This document shows, piece by piece, positions 8,583 to 18,069 of a stretch of 64,000 bases of DNA (within the stretch, counting starts at the first letter, position 1; each line of letters starts with the position of its first letter). Source of the DNA: Nonlabens sp. Ci31 (GTDB taxonomy: Bacteria > Bacteroidota > Bacteroidia > Flavobacteriales > Flavobacteriaceae); NCBI RefSeq assembly GCF_012974865.1, contig NZ_CP043633.1, positions 1,116,001 through 1,180,000 of the forward strand, written 5' to 3'. The notes beneath the pieces are model-generated. The model was not told the origin of the DNA. It ran no database searches and saw nothing but the letters and a program-made list of their open reading frames with translations. A program made the translations under genes and the position numbers.

Positions 8583-8917
8583 AAGATTTTTTTGTTGCTG
8601 CTAAGATAAGGATTTACGAATTTGAACTTGAAATTTGAAAAGATTAAAAAATGATAAACCATTGGTGATGAATGATATCAGATTTTTAATTTATTTACTC
8701 TGTTGGAAAATTGATAAGTTAAGAATCGAGATAGGTTAGAAGCGATTCCGCCATGCAGCGGAATGACAGACAACCAAAGTATTCACAACTAATACTTTGT
8801 GCTTGATACTATTTTCAAGTGCTATTTAACAACCCATACTTAAAATACTACAACTCAGTTACTCTTAATTTTAAAAAGTAGAAATCTAACTCATGTTTGT
8901 ATCATCAACCAATTCTT
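8583..8917. other. Divergent intergenic region
   Basis: This 335-bp AT-rich region lies between the M1 peptidase (minus) and the TonB receptor (plus) and must contain both promoters, but no confident -33/-7 pair was found. ATTCCGC (8745-8751) and GCGGAAT (8758-8764) form a small hairpin followed by GACAGA. This resembles the dispersed ATTCCGC...GCGGAATGA palindromes seen in many bacterial genomes. Confidence 0.45.
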
Positions 8918-11062
8918 ATGAAAACGCTTTTTACAATTACCTGTCTTTTTATTACTTCTATCACGATGGCACAAACTACTGTTTCAGGAGTGATTCTCGA
9001 TGAGAAAAATGAACCAGTGACGGGCGTAAATGTTTATCTGGAAGGAACTTATGACGGTACCACTACAGATATAGTGGGTGAATTTTCTTTTACTACACAA
9101 GAAACTTCTTACGGAATTCTCATCGCCAGTTACATAGGGTATGAAGAATACAAGTTAAAAGCTCTTATAATAGATATGGTGGGATTAAAGTTACGCTTTC
9201 GCGAAAGCTTGAATGCATTAAACACCGTAGTCCTGAGTGCAGGAAGTTTTAGTGCAGGAGATAGTTCTAAAGCTAGTGTTTTGAAACCACTAGATATCGT
9301 AACTACGGCTGGTGCAGTTGGAGATTTTATTGGTGCATTGCAAACCCTTCCTGGAACATCCTCAAACGCAGATGACGGGCGTCTTTTTGTGCGTGGTGGA
9401 AGCGCAGAAGAAACCCAAATCTTTATCGATGGAAGTCGTGTTTTCAGACCATTTGCTCCCACAACGGGTAATATCCCAACTAGAGGAAGGTTTTCACCAT
9501 TCCTCTTTGACGGGATTACATTTTCTACCGGTGGTTTCAGTGCCGAATACGGAGATGCACTTTCTAGTGTACTGCTCTTAAACACAAACGATTTCCCTAA
9601 AGAAGAAAAAACAGAATTAGGAATCATGACCTTAGGTGGAACTATTGGAAAGACAAAAATATGGGGTAAAAACAGTCTAAGTGTAAACGCGCAATACATC
9701 AACCTAGCGCCATACAATGAGTTGATTCCACAAAATAACCAATTTGAAAAACCTTTTCAAAGTATCAATGGAGAAGCGGTTTACAGATATGAATTTGACC
9801 AAGGGCTTTTTAAGGCTTACAGCGCCTATTCTTACAGTGATTTTGCTATTATCCAAGAAGATATAGATGTGGAAGAAGGATTTTATTTTGGGTTGAGAAA
9901 TAGAAATTACTACGGTAACCTTAATTATAACGGCTCTTTATCAGAAAGCTGGAATATAGAAACAGGCTTGAGTCTTGCTCACGATAATAATAATGTGAAC
10001 CTAGCAACAACTAAAATAGACGCTGTAGAAAACGCGTTGCATGCCAAATTCAAACTTCAAAAACGCTATAACAATTACTTTAAGCTCCATATGGGCGTAG
10101 AGCAATTTCTTATCAATTACAAGGAAGATGTGCAACTAGAAAACGACACTTTTAAAAGCGGTATCGACCATGGAATTACGGGTGCCTTTACAGAAGCTGA
10201 GGTTTTTGCTTCTAAAGATCTTGCTTTCAAAGCTGGTTTGCGAGGCGATTATTACAGCGCTAGTTCAGAATTTAAAGTATCGCCTCGGTTGAGTGCTGCG
10301 GTTAGTTTAAATAACAGCTCACAGTTTTCACTGGCTTATGGTAATTTTTATCAAATCGCTCAAAACAATGTACAGCAATATGATCAAGACTTAAAACCAG
10401 AAAATGCACAACATTATATAGCCAACTTTTTATTTAAAAAGAACGACCGTATGTTTAGAGCAGAGGCTTATTATAAGAAGTACGACCAGTTGTTGACCTA
10501 CGACACGACACGCGTTCAATTTGATAGCGATTTGAGTAACGGTGGAGACGGATATGCGGCTGGACTAGATGTATTTTGGAGAGATGAGCGCTCGATCAAG
10601 AACTTGGATTATTGGGTAAGTTATTCTTATCTGGATACAGAACGTAAATTCCGTAATTTCCCTGTGGAGGCGACCCCTAATTTTGCAACCGATCACAACT
10701 TTAGCTTGGTAACAAAATACTGGATAGAAGCTCTGCAATCACAAATAGGAGCGACCTTCAATTATTCTAGCGGTCGTCCATTTACAAATACTAATGAGTC
10801 TGGATTTTTGAACGAAAGAACGACTTCTTTTCAAAGTCTGGATTTTAACTGGGCTTATTTGATAGATCAACAAAAAATTCTTTATTTCTCGGTTTCTAAT
10901 GTACTGGGTAGAGATAATGTATTTGGTTATCAATACAGCACTACGCCAGATGTTCAGGGCCAGTTCGATCGCCGTACGATAGGTCAGGCGGCAGACCGTT
11001 TCTTTTTCGTAGGCTTCTTTTGGACCATAGGCGGTAGCGATAATCAACTGGATAATTTATAA
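8918..11062 (+). CDS. TonB-dependent receptor with carboxypeptidase-like regulatory domain
   Basis: This outer-membrane receptor of about 714 residues starts at the ATG at 8918, which begins a clean signal peptide (MKTLFTITCLFITSITMAQ). A TTG 21 bp upstream gives an unlikely leader. After the signal comes a CarboxypepD_reg-like beta-sandwich (VSGVILDEKNEPVTGVNVYL), then a plug domain with LFVRGGSAEETQIFIDG and a long beta-barrel ending in aromatic-rich strands (RFFFVGFFWTIGG). It lacks a SusD partner, so it is more like receptors for metal chelates, vitamins or peptides than polysaccharide systems; the substrate is unknown. RFRES near residue 93 is encoded by a copy of the 16-bp palindrome (9194-9209). 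A small TPR protein follows and may be co-transcribed. Confidence 0.9.
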   Translation: MKTLFTITCLFITSITMAQTTVSGVILDEKNEPVTGVNVYLEGTYDGTTTDIVGEFSFTTQETSYGILIASYIGYEEYKLKALIIDMVGLKLRFRESLNALNTVVLSAGSFSAGDSSKASVLKPLDIVTTAGAVGDFIGALQTLPGTSSNADDGRLFVRGGSAEETQIFIDGSRVFRPFAPTTGNIPTRGRFSPFLFDGITFSTGGFSAEYGDALSSVLLLNTNDFPKEEKTELGIMTLGGTIGKTKIWGKNSLSVNAQYINLAPYNELIPQNNQFEKPFQSINGEAVYRYEFDQGLFKAYSAYSYSDFAIIQEDIDVEEGFYFGLRNRNYYGNLNYNGSLSESWNIETGLSLAHDNNNVNLATTKIDAVENALHAKFKLQKRYNNYFKLHMGVEQFLINYKEDVQLENDTFKSGIDHGITGAFTEAEVFASKDLAFKAGLRGDYYSASSEFKVSPRLSAAVSLNNSSQFSLAYGNFYQIAQNNVQQYDQDLKPENAQHYIANFLFKKNDRMFRAEAYYKKYDQLLTYDTTRVQFDSDLSNGGDGYAAGLDVFWRDERSIKNLDYWVSYSYLDTERKFRNFPVEATPNFATDHNFSLVTKYWIEALQSQIGATFNYSSGRPFTNTNESGFLNERTTSFQSLDFNWAYLIDQQKILYFSVSNVLGRDNVFGYQYSTTPDVQGQFDRRTIGQAADRFFFVGFFWTIGGSDNQLDNL
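9194..9209. repeat. 16-bp palindrome copy 3
   Basis: CGCTTTCGCGAAAGCT; last base changed. Inside the TonB receptor gene, read as RFRES. Confidence 0.85.
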
Positions 11063-11103
11063 AATAACAACTCAGATACAGGTTTCCACAGTTGGGTCTG
11101 TTC

Positions 11104-11119
11104 CGCTTTTGCGAAAGCG
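11104..11119. repeat. 16-bp palindrome copy 4
   Basis: CGCTTTTGCGAAAGCG; one change in the left arm. Intergenic, between the TonB receptor and TPR genes. Confidence 0.85.
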
Positions 11120-11164
11120 AGATCACTAGTATCATTGTATCATAAATCAAGTAAATCATATATT

Positions 11165-11782
11165 ATGAAAACTATAATCACCACTTTGGTTCTCTTTATA
11201 TCACTAAGTCTTCCTGCACAAACAGGTTATGAAAAAGCCATGCAAAAAGGACTGGAACTCATGGCAAGCGACTTGCAAGCAGCATCACAACAATTTGAAC
11301 GCATTTCAAAGGCCGAAAAAGAAAACTGGTTACCACCTTATTATGCAGCTTTGTGCAACATCAACGGCTCTTGGGGACAAAATTCGAAAGAGCAGACGTT
11401 ACTTCATTTAAACAAAGCTCAAGAATTGATCAATGAAGCCGAATTCTTATCAGATAACAATCCAGAAATCATGGTGTTACAAGGCATGTTAAACACTTGC
11501 TGGATTCAGTACGACAGCCGCACTTACGGTATGAAATTATCTGGTGCTACAAATGCGATCTATGAAAAAGCGTTGCAATTAGCTCCGCAAAACCCAAGAG
11601 TCATCAGCAACAGAGCGAGGTGGTTGATGGGAAGTGCAAAATTCTTCGGTAAAGACATCGCCCCTTATTGCGGCGAGATCGACAAAGCTATTGAACTATT
11701 TGAAAAAGAAATCCCCACAGGTTTTGATCCTAGCTGGGGGGAAAAAGGAGCAACCGACGTAAAAAAGCAATGTGAGAAATAA
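11165..11782 (+). CDS. Exported TPR-containing protein
   Basis: This 205-residue protein begins at the ATG at 11165 with signal peptide MKTIITTLVLFISLSLPAQ. The mature part has tetratricopeptide-like helices (EKAMQKGLELMASDLQAASQ; AIYEKALQLAPQNPRVISNRA), with the Asn/Ala spacing of TPR motifs, at about 20-60 and 130-165. TPR proteins act as scaffolds; this one probably works in the periplasm. It lies 102 bp after the TonB receptor on the same strand with a palindrome copy in between, and a strong palindrome follows its stop. A partner role for the receptor is possible but unproven. Confidence 0.75.
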   Translation: MKTIITTLVLFISLSLPAQTGYEKAMQKGLELMASDLQAASQQFERISKAEKENWLPPYYAALCNINGSWGQNSKEQTLLHLNKAQELINEAEFLSDNNPEIMVLQGMLNTCWIQYDSRTYGMKLSGATNAIYEKALQLAPQNPRVISNRARWLMGSAKFFGKDIAPYCGEIDKAIELFEKEIPTGFDPSWGEKGATDVKKQCEK

Positions 11783-11798
11783 CACACCAATCAGCATC

Positions 11799-11828
11799 AA
11801 AAGGGGCAGAATTAATTCTGCCCCTTTT
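11799..11828. terminator. Perfect 30-bp palindrome after the TPR gene (38-bp palindrome family)
   Basis: AAAAGGGGCAGAATT is followed at once by its exact reverse complement AATTCTGCCCCTTTT. It lies 16 bp after the stop and ends in four T residues, so it can act as a bidirectional terminator. The centre GGGNAGAATTAATTCTGNC recurs at 31651-31688 and, with small changes, at 53457-53494, so it belongs to a dispersed family. Confidence 0.75.
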
Positions 11829-11891
11829 GACGTTTAAAAGCTTTAAATCTGGTTTTGATATAAAACTATTTTCAACTTCTTATACGTGTTA

Positions 11892-11907
11892 GGCTTTCGC
11901 GAAAGCG
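11892..11907. repeat. 16-bp palindrome copy 5
   Basis: GGCTTTCGCGAAAGCG; first base changed. Intergenic, upstream of the alpha-2-macroglobulin gene. Only 788 bp from copy 4, the shortest spacing. Confidence 0.85.
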
Positions 11908-12029
11908 ATATTAAAACATATACATCCTAAAATAAATCAAAATTCCTTTACGTTACCTCCCTAAACTTCAATAAGTTTCTATAATTTTAAGGAAATTTCC
12001 AATTAACCACCAAATTTTACTCGATTTTG

Positions 12030-15000
12030 ATGAACAAATCTATTTTATTTCTGTTTTCGTTATTTGTTTTGGTTTCTTGTACCAACAAAACCGACAAAGA
12101 AAAGCTCCAAGAACAACAAAATGAACTTTTCAAATTTAGAGAACACGTCAGTCAGGTTTCTGATCATGTGATCTCTACTAGAGAACCTATTCTAATCAAA
12201 CTTATAGAACCAGTGGAAGGCTGGGTAGTTGGAAAAGAGCTGGATGCCAGTTGGATAAAATTAGATCCTAGTGCTTCAGGAAAATTAACCGTTCAAGATG
12301 CACAGACCATTTCTTTTTTCCCAGAAAAACCTTTGAAGCAGGACACAGAATATCAGGTGAAATTCCAGTTGGGAAAAGTAAAAGAGGTAGCAAAAGACTT
12401 AAAGGAATTCACTTTTAACTTTAAAACGATTGCTCAGGACTTTATCGTAAGTACCGATCCAATAGGAAGTTATGAAAGTGATTATCAATATATCAATGGA
12501 AGGATACGAGCCAGTGATATTATGGAATTGGAGAACGCAAAAAAATTGGTTGTAGCAAAATTAAACGGAAAGAATCTAAAGGTCAAGTTTCCTAATACAA
12601 ATGCACTAGGTAAGTTTTTTGAGTTTAAGATAGATAGTATTAAAAGACCGATTGAAGACGAACAATTGGAAATTTCGTGGGACGGTAGCAGTATAGGTGT
12701 AAATGATCAAGGAGCAAATACCATTACACTTCCTGGAAAAAACAGCTTTTCAGTAACTGATATAGAGTTGGTTAATGGAGACACAGCATATATTTTGATC
12801 AATTTTTCTGACCCGCTAGATAAAAGTCAGAACCTTGATGGGATGATTCAAATAGAAGGCGTGGATAAAATGAAATTTGAGCGTAAAGGAAACGAACTGA
12901 AAGTATTTACTTCTAAGTCAGTTACGGGTTCTAAAAAAGTAGAAGTTTTTACAGGAATAAAAAGTGTTGACGGCTATAAATTAAAAAACGGATTTTCAAG
13001 TTTTATCGCTTTTGAGCAGGTCAACCCAGAAGTAAAGTTGGTGCGTTCTGGTAGCATTCTTCCTTCCTCACAAAATTCAAAGATCAATTTTAAAGCAGTG
13101 AATTTAAATGCGGTGGATGTTTGGGTGTACAAAGTTTTTAATAATAATGTGTTGCAGTTTTTACAAAATAACAATCTGGGCTCTTTAGAAAACCTGCGTA
13201 ATGTAGGAAGACCAGTCGCTCGCAAAGTGATTGATATTAAAGCAACCGGAAATGACGTGAATAAATGGAATACCTATTCGGTAGATCTTAATGAAGTCAT
13301 CTCTTCAGATCCTGGCGCTATTTACAGAGTGGAGTTTAAATACAAGCTCGCTTATAGTGCTTTTAAATGTGAGTATACAGCCGATAATCAGCCAGAGATA
13401 GAAGAAGTGGACTATGACGATTCTTTGGAAGCTAGCAATTGGGATAGCGCTCAGAACTATTATTATGATGATGAGTACGACTATTACGATTACAATTGGA
13501 GAGATCGTGAAGATCCGTGTTCGCATTCTTTTTATACAAACAAGTCAGTAAGTACCAACGTTCTTTCCAGCGATCTCGGAATTACGGTAAAAAGAGGAGA
13601 GAACAACGGCTATTTGATCGCGGTAAATGATATCATTTCCACAAGGCCTTTAGGTGGCGCTTTAGTAAAGTTGTTCAATTTCCAACAGCAAGAAATTAGC
13701 AGTGGTCGTACTAATACGGAAGGATTGTTAGACATACGTCCAGACAAACCAGCCTTTTTTGCAAAGGTTACTTATAACAACGAGCATGGTTATGTAAAGC
13801 TGGATGATGGTAATGCACTATCGGTAAGTAAGTTTGATACCTCTGGAAAGCGACTCCAAAAAGGAATTAAAGGATATATTTATGGAGAGCGGGGGGTATG
13901 GCGTCCAGGAGATCATATCTACCTCACCTTTATGCTCAATGATACCGACAATAAATTACCTAATGGTCACCCTATCCAACTAGAATTAAGAGACCCAAAT
14001 GGTAAAATCATACATGCTGAAGTTCAGAAAAACGGATTGAACAATTTCTATCAATTTGATCTGACAACAGATGATAATGCACCGACAGGAAACTGGAACG
14101 CAAAAGTAGAAGTAGGTGGTGTAACTTTTAATAAAACGCTCAAGATAGAAACCATCAAACCCAACCGCCTAAAGGTACAGCTGGATTTTGATGAAGAGAT
14201 TATCAAATCTGGGAAGAATGTCAACGGTTCTCTAAAAGCGATGTGGCTGCATGGCGCGATTGCAAAAAGCCTTAAAGCAAATGTTACCGCAAAATATTAC
14301 GCTACAACGACTCAATTCAAGAAATACGACACTTATGTTTTTGATGATCCGTCTCGATATTTTGATTTACAAGAATCTGAGGTATTTGATGGAACCTTAG
14401 ATCAAAACGGAGACGCTAGTTTTAATTTTGAACCTCACATGGATTCTCAAGCACCTGGAATGTTAAAGGCTAGTTTCCTGACTAAAGTGTATGAAAACGG
14501 AGGAGATTTTAGTACTAATGTGACTACCAAAACCTATTCGCCTTATGATACTTATGTAGGAATGGATGTGCCTTTGGGAGACAAGCAAAGAGGGATGTTA
14601 CTGACAGATACCGACCATAATTTTGATGTAGTTACTTTAGATCAAAGCGGTGCTCCTAAAGCGACCAAAAATCTGGAAGTAAAAGTATATAAAGTCAACT
14701 GGAGATGGTGGTGGCAAAGCCAGTCTGGAAGCCTTTCTAGATATGAAGCAAGTGAATACAGACAGGAAGTGTACAGCAACACGATTAATACCAATTCTAG
14801 CGGTAAAGGAAGCTTTAAATTTCAACTGAAATACCCAGAATGGGGAAGGTACTTAGTACGTGTTTATGACCCTGTTTCTGGACACTCTACTGGAAAAATC
14901 ATTTATGTGGACTGGCCAGGTTGGGCTGGAAAAAGTCGTAAAGTAGACCCAGAAATGGCTTCCATGCTTATTTTTAACGCAGATAAAAAAACGTATAAAG

Positions 15001-17552
15001 TAGGAGAGAACGCAAAAATTACGTTTCCATCATCAGCGGGTGGTCGTGCATTGATTACCGTAGAAAATGGAACGGAAGTCCTAGACGCACAATGGGCAGA
15101 AACGAAGGATAAGCAAACACAAGTCAACATACCGCTCCATGACCCGTATGTTCCTAACGTCTATGTTCATATTACTTATTTACAACCGCATGCCCAAACG
15201 GCAAATGATCTTCCTTTGAGAATGTACGGCGTGATTCCATTGCTGGTAGAGAATGCCGCAACTCACTTAGAGCCAGAAATAAAGATGCCTAAAGAACTCG
15301 CTCCTAAAAGTAGTGCTAAGGTTACCGTGAGTGAGAAAAACAACAAAGCCATGACCTATACCCTTGCGGTTGTGGATGAAGGATTACTAGATCTGACCAA
15401 CTTTAAAACACCAGACGCTTGGGATACTTTCTTTGCTCGTGAGGCATTGGGTGTGAAGACTTGGGATATTTTTGATGATGTGATCGGTGCTTATGGCGGT
15501 CGAATAGATGCGGCTTTTGCCATAGGTGGAGATGGAACGGCAGCAGCTTCTAAAGCTAAAAAAGCCAACCGATTCGAACCTATGGTCATTCACCTAGGAC
15601 CTTTTACATTGAAGCCAGGCGAGAAGAAAACACATACAATTGATATTCCTCCATATGTAGGTTCGGTACGCACGATGGTGGTAGCTGGAAATGACCGCAA
15701 AGAAGCCTACGGCAGTGCCGAAATTGCGACTCCAGTAAAAAAGCCATTAATGATGCTCGCATCACTTCCTCGAAAGCTTTCCCCTGGAGAAACAGTAAAA
15801 TTACCAGTAACCGTTTTTGCGATGGACGATAAGGTAAAAGATGTAAAAGTGACATTAGAAAACTCGCCATTCTTTGAATTATTAAATGGGAATACACAGC
15901 AATTAAAGTTTACGGAGACTGGCGATCAAATCGCTTATTTTGATGTAAAAGTGAAGAACGCCACTGGAATTGCTAAGTTGAAACTGTCTGCAAAAGGGAA
16001 CGGAGAAACCGCCGCTTATGAGACAGAAATTGACGTGGTGAACCCCAATCCGTACAGTACAATTTCAGAAAAAGCGATGTTAAAGCCGGGAGAAACCGCA
16101 ACGGTTCCTATCCAGCCTTTTGGAACTAAGGGAAGCAATGCCTCTACACTAACTTTTTCTAGTTTGCCGGCGATGGATCCTGGCCGCAGGTTGAATTACT
16201 TGATTCGTTATCCGCATGGTTGTGTGGAGCAAACTACTAGTGCGGCCTTTCCACAATTACATCTTTCTAATGTAGTGGATCTGACTGGAAATCAGCAAAA
16301 GGAAATCAGTTATAACGTTAAACAGGCGATCAATAAACTGGGCTATTATCAAAAAGCTAACGGTGGTTTTTCTTATTGGCCAGGCAGCGGTAGCGTTAAC
16401 GATTGGGGTACCACTTATGCGGGTCATTTTATGATTGAGGCAGAAAAAGCAGGATATACAGTTCCTATCTCGTTTAAATCCAACTGGATTGCTTATCAAA
16501 AAAGAGTGGCAAAACAATGGAGATACAACGATCATAATGACTTGCTTCAAGCTTATAGATTGTATACACTAGCTGTTGCAGGAGCACCAGATTTATCTTC
16601 TATGAACCGCTTACGCGAAAGCGCAAACCTTTCTAATGATAGCAAGTTAAGACTAGCTGCATCCTATGCATTAGTAGGTCAGAGCAAGGCAGCTGAAGAG
16701 CTATTAAAGAAGAGCAATATAGATTTCCAGCCGAGTAGATATGATTACAGAACTTATGGTTCTCCACAACGTAATCGTGCCATGGCACTAGAAACCTACA
16801 CGATCATGAAAAAAGAGGAGCCTGCGAGACAGCTCATGGAAGAAATGGCTAGAAATCTAGATTCTGATCGTTATTACAACACCCAGGCATTGGCTTACAG
16901 CTTTATTGCTATCAGTAAATATGTAAATCACGTAGGTGGCAAAGGAGTGAATGTGGATTATACTTTTAAAGGTAAAACAAATAGCATTTCTAGTACTAAA
17001 AGCATCGCAAATCGCGATTTAGGTATTGACGAAAACTCAACCACAGTTACTGTAAAAAATAAGGGCGACAATACGATTTTCATTACCAATGCCCTGACCG
17101 GTAAATTACCAGTAGGAAATGAAAAAGCTGCTCAAAGTAAGCTGAGTGCGACAGTTAGTTATGTTGATAAAGATGGAAACGCCGTAAACGTGAGTAAAAT
17201 AAATCAAGGAACTGAGATCACTGCTATCACAACGATTACCAATACGACTGGTTCTAGAATAGAAGATGTGGCACTGACACAAATCTTGCCATCAGGTTGG
17301 GAAATAGTTAATACGCGATTTACAGACTACGGTGCAAAAGAAACGAACAACAGTATAGAGTACACTGACATTAGAGACGATCGTGTGAATTATTATTTTG
17401 ATTTAAAACCTAAGGAAACAATCACCTTTAAAACAACTATCAATGCCAGTTATTTAGGCACCTACTACCTACCAGGCATACAATGTGAAGCCATGTATGA
17501 TGCCGATTATATAGTTAGGAATAAAGGGCAATGGATAGAGGTGGTGCGATAA
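12030..17552 (+). CDS. Alpha-2-macroglobulin family lipoprotein
   Basis: At 1840 residues this is the largest gene in the window. The ATG at 12030 begins the lipoprotein signal MNKSILFLFSLFVLVSC (cysteine 17). The body is a series of macroglobulin-type beta domains, with an MG2-like segment around GYIYGERGVWRPGDHIYLTF. The thioester motif is intact: GCVEQT, with C1398 and Q1401. A helical thioester domain follows (YYQKANGGFSYWPGSGS). Bacterial alpha-2-macroglobulins trap attacking proteases by covalent linkage, and this one would be anchored in the envelope. An acidic tyrosine/aspartate-rich insert lies near residues 455-495. A pbpC gene, the frequent neighbour, is not found downstream. RLRES near residue 1530 comes from a palindrome copy at 16608-16623. 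Confidence 0.92.
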   Translation: MNKSILFLFSLFVLVSCTNKTDKEKLQEQQNELFKFREHVSQVSDHVISTREPILIKLIEPVEGWVVGKELDASWIKLDPSASGKLTVQDAQTISFFPEKPLKQDTEYQVKFQLGKVKEVAKDLKEFTFNFKTIAQDFIVSTDPIGSYESDYQYINGRIRASDIMELENAKKLVVAKLNGKNLKVKFPNTNALGKFFEFKIDSIKRPIEDEQLEISWDGSSIGVNDQGANTITLPGKNSFSVTDIELVNGDTAYILINFSDPLDKSQNLDGMIQIEGVDKMKFERKGNELKVFTSKSVTGSKKVEVFTGIKSVDGYKLKNGFSSFIAFEQVNPEVKLVRSGSILPSSQNSKINFKAVNLNAVDVWVYKVFNNNVLQFLQNNNLGSLENLRNVGRPVARKVIDIKATGNDVNKWNTYSVDLNEVISSDPGAIYRVEFKYKLAYSAFKCEYTADNQPEIEEVDYDDSLEASNWDSAQNYYYDDEYDYYDYNWRDREDPCSHSFYTNKSVSTNVLSSDLGITVKRGENNGYLIAVNDIISTRPLGGALVKLFNFQQQEISSGRTNTEGLLDIRPDKPAFFAKVTYNNEHGYVKLDDGNALSVSKFDTSGKRLQKGIKGYIYGERGVWRPGDHIYLTFMLNDTDNKLPNGHPIQLELRDPNGKIIHAEVQKNGLNNFYQFDLTTDDNAPTGNWNAKVEVGGVTFNKTLKIETIKPNRLKVQLDFDEEIIKSGKNVNGSLKAMWLHGAIAKSLKANVTAKYYATTTQFKKYDTYVFDDPSRYFDLQESEVFDGTLDQNGDASFNFEPHMDSQAPGMLKASFLTKVYENGGDFSTNVTTKTYSPYDTYVGMDVPLGDKQRGMLLTDTDHNFDVVTLDQSGAPKATKNLEVKVYKVNWRWWWQSQSGSLSRYEASEYRQEVYSNTINTNSSGKGSFKFQLKYPEWGRYLVRVYDPVSGHSTGKIIYVDWPGWAGKSRKVDPEMASMLIFNADKKTYKVGENAKITFPSSAGGRALITVENGTEVLDAQWAETKDKQTQVNIPLHDPYVPNVYVHITYLQPHAQTANDLPLRMYGVIPLLVENAATHLEPEIKMPKELAPKSSAKVTVSEKNNKAMTYTLAVVDEGLLDLTNFKTPDAWDTFFAREALGVKTWDIFDDVIGAYGGRIDAAFAIGGDGTAAASKAKKANRFEPMVIHLGPFTLKPGEKKTHTIDIPPYVGSVRTMVVAGNDRKEAYGSAEIATPVKKPLMMLASLPRKLSPGETVKLPVTVFAMDDKVKDVKVTLENSPFFELLNGNTQQLKFTETGDQIAYFDVKVKNATGIAKLKLSAKGNGETAAYETEIDVVNPNPYSTISEKAMLKPGETATVPIQPFGTKGSNASTLTFSSLPAMDPGRRLNYLIRYPHGCVEQTTSAAFPQLHLSNVVDLTGNQQKEISYNVKQAINKLGYYQKANGGFSYWPGSGSVNDWGTTYAGHFMIEAEKAGYTVPISFKSNWIAYQKRVAKQWRYNDHNDLLQAYRLYTLAVAGAPDLSSMNRLRESANLSNDSKLRLAASYALVGQSKAAEELLKKSNIDFQPSRYDYRTYGSPQRNRAMALETYTIMKKEEPARQLMEEMARNLDSDRYYNTQALAYSFIAISKYVNHVGGKGVNVDYTFKGKTNSISSTKSIANRDLGIDENSTTVTVKNKGDNTIFITNALTGKLPVGNEKAAQSKLSATVSYVDKDGNAVNVSKINQGTEITAITTITNTTGSRIEDVALTQILPSGWEIVNTRFTDYGAKETNNSIEYTDIRDDRVNYYFDLKPKETITFKTTINASYLGTYYLPGIQCEAMYDADYIVRNKGQWIEVVR
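16608..16623. repeat. 16-bp palindrome copy 6
   Basis: CGCTTACGCGAAAGCG; one change. Inside the alpha-2-macroglobulin gene, read as RLRES. Confidence 0.8.
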
Positions 17553-17617
17553 GTTACTATTAGCTTAATCGATAAGGTATTTGTATTAAATTTAGAGATG
17601 ATAACTGGACGCTCAAC

Positions 17618-17672
17618 AAATTGGTTGTTACATATTATGGTTTAAATAACACATTTTTTTGACAACCAATTT
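17618..17672. repeat. Inverted repeat after the alpha-2-macroglobulin gene
   Basis: AAATTGGTTGT (17618-17628) is the exact reverse complement of ACAACCAATTT (17662-17672), separated by 33 nt. The loop is long for a terminator and no T-tract follows directly. It could be a weak terminator or the remnant of a small element. Confidence 0.4.
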
Positions 17673-17730
17673 TCCATCTTGACAAATCTCATGATCAATG
17701 GTCAACAGGTATATTCAAATTCATCTAGTT

Positions 17731-17751
17731 GTCAGTCTGAGCTGGTCGAAG
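17731..17751. repeat. Dispersed GTCAGTCTGAGC...GTCGAAG motif
   Basis: The segment starts GTCAGTCTGAGCTGGTCGAA. It closely resembles an intergenic motif (GTCAGTCTGAGCTTGTCGAA) that I recall from many Bacteroidota genomes. It sits inside the 5' part of a decayed gene. Only one copy is in the window. Confidence 0.4.
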
Positions 17752-17769
17752 ATGTTGTTATATAGTCAT

Positions 17770-18048
17770 ATGCACTACCACAAAAAAAACAAGGACCCGG
17801 ATTGTAATGGAATGGCGCAACTCATGGAAACACTTGCTATTCAACAAGAAGGCTATATAGATCACGATGCTGCCAGAAACGAAGTAGGAATTAGTTTTTC
17901 TTACCAGAAATCATAAGAAGCTATCTCCAAACGGATAACGCAACTTGATCATCAAACCGCACAAAAGCTAGGTAGAGAAAACGTATAGGAGTGGTACCAT
18001 TGGGAAATTTATAAAGTGGAGCGGGAGTATAGTTTTGGAAAAATATAA
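17770..18048 (+). pseudogene. Remnant of an antibiotic biosynthesis monooxygenase (ABM-fold) gene
   Basis: One reading frame gives GMAQLMETLAIQQEGYIDHD and GISFSYQKS, then TAA (17914-17916). It continues as EAISKRITQLDHQTAQKLGRE, TAG (17986-17988), EWYHWEIYKVEREYSF, and a final TAA at 18046. This order (M..LA..Q.GY, SY..S.EAI..W, H..AQ..GR..WY, Y....VER.Y.F) is that of small ABM-fold dimeric alpha-beta barrel proteins of about 100 residues. Two internal stops and a missing normal N-terminus mark it as dead. The 5' end is uncertain. Confidence 0.65.
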
Positions 18049-18069
18049 ATTGTTAATTATATTGGCTTT

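Noticed and set aside
8897..8917. Upstream TTG start for the TonB receptor
   Set aside because: The ATG at 8918 begins a clean signal peptide; the extra seven residues would spoil it.
9130..9717. 195-codon minus-strand frame
   Set aside because: It lies antisense inside the TonB receptor gene, whose own frame has clear family motifs; the antisense product has no recognisable features.
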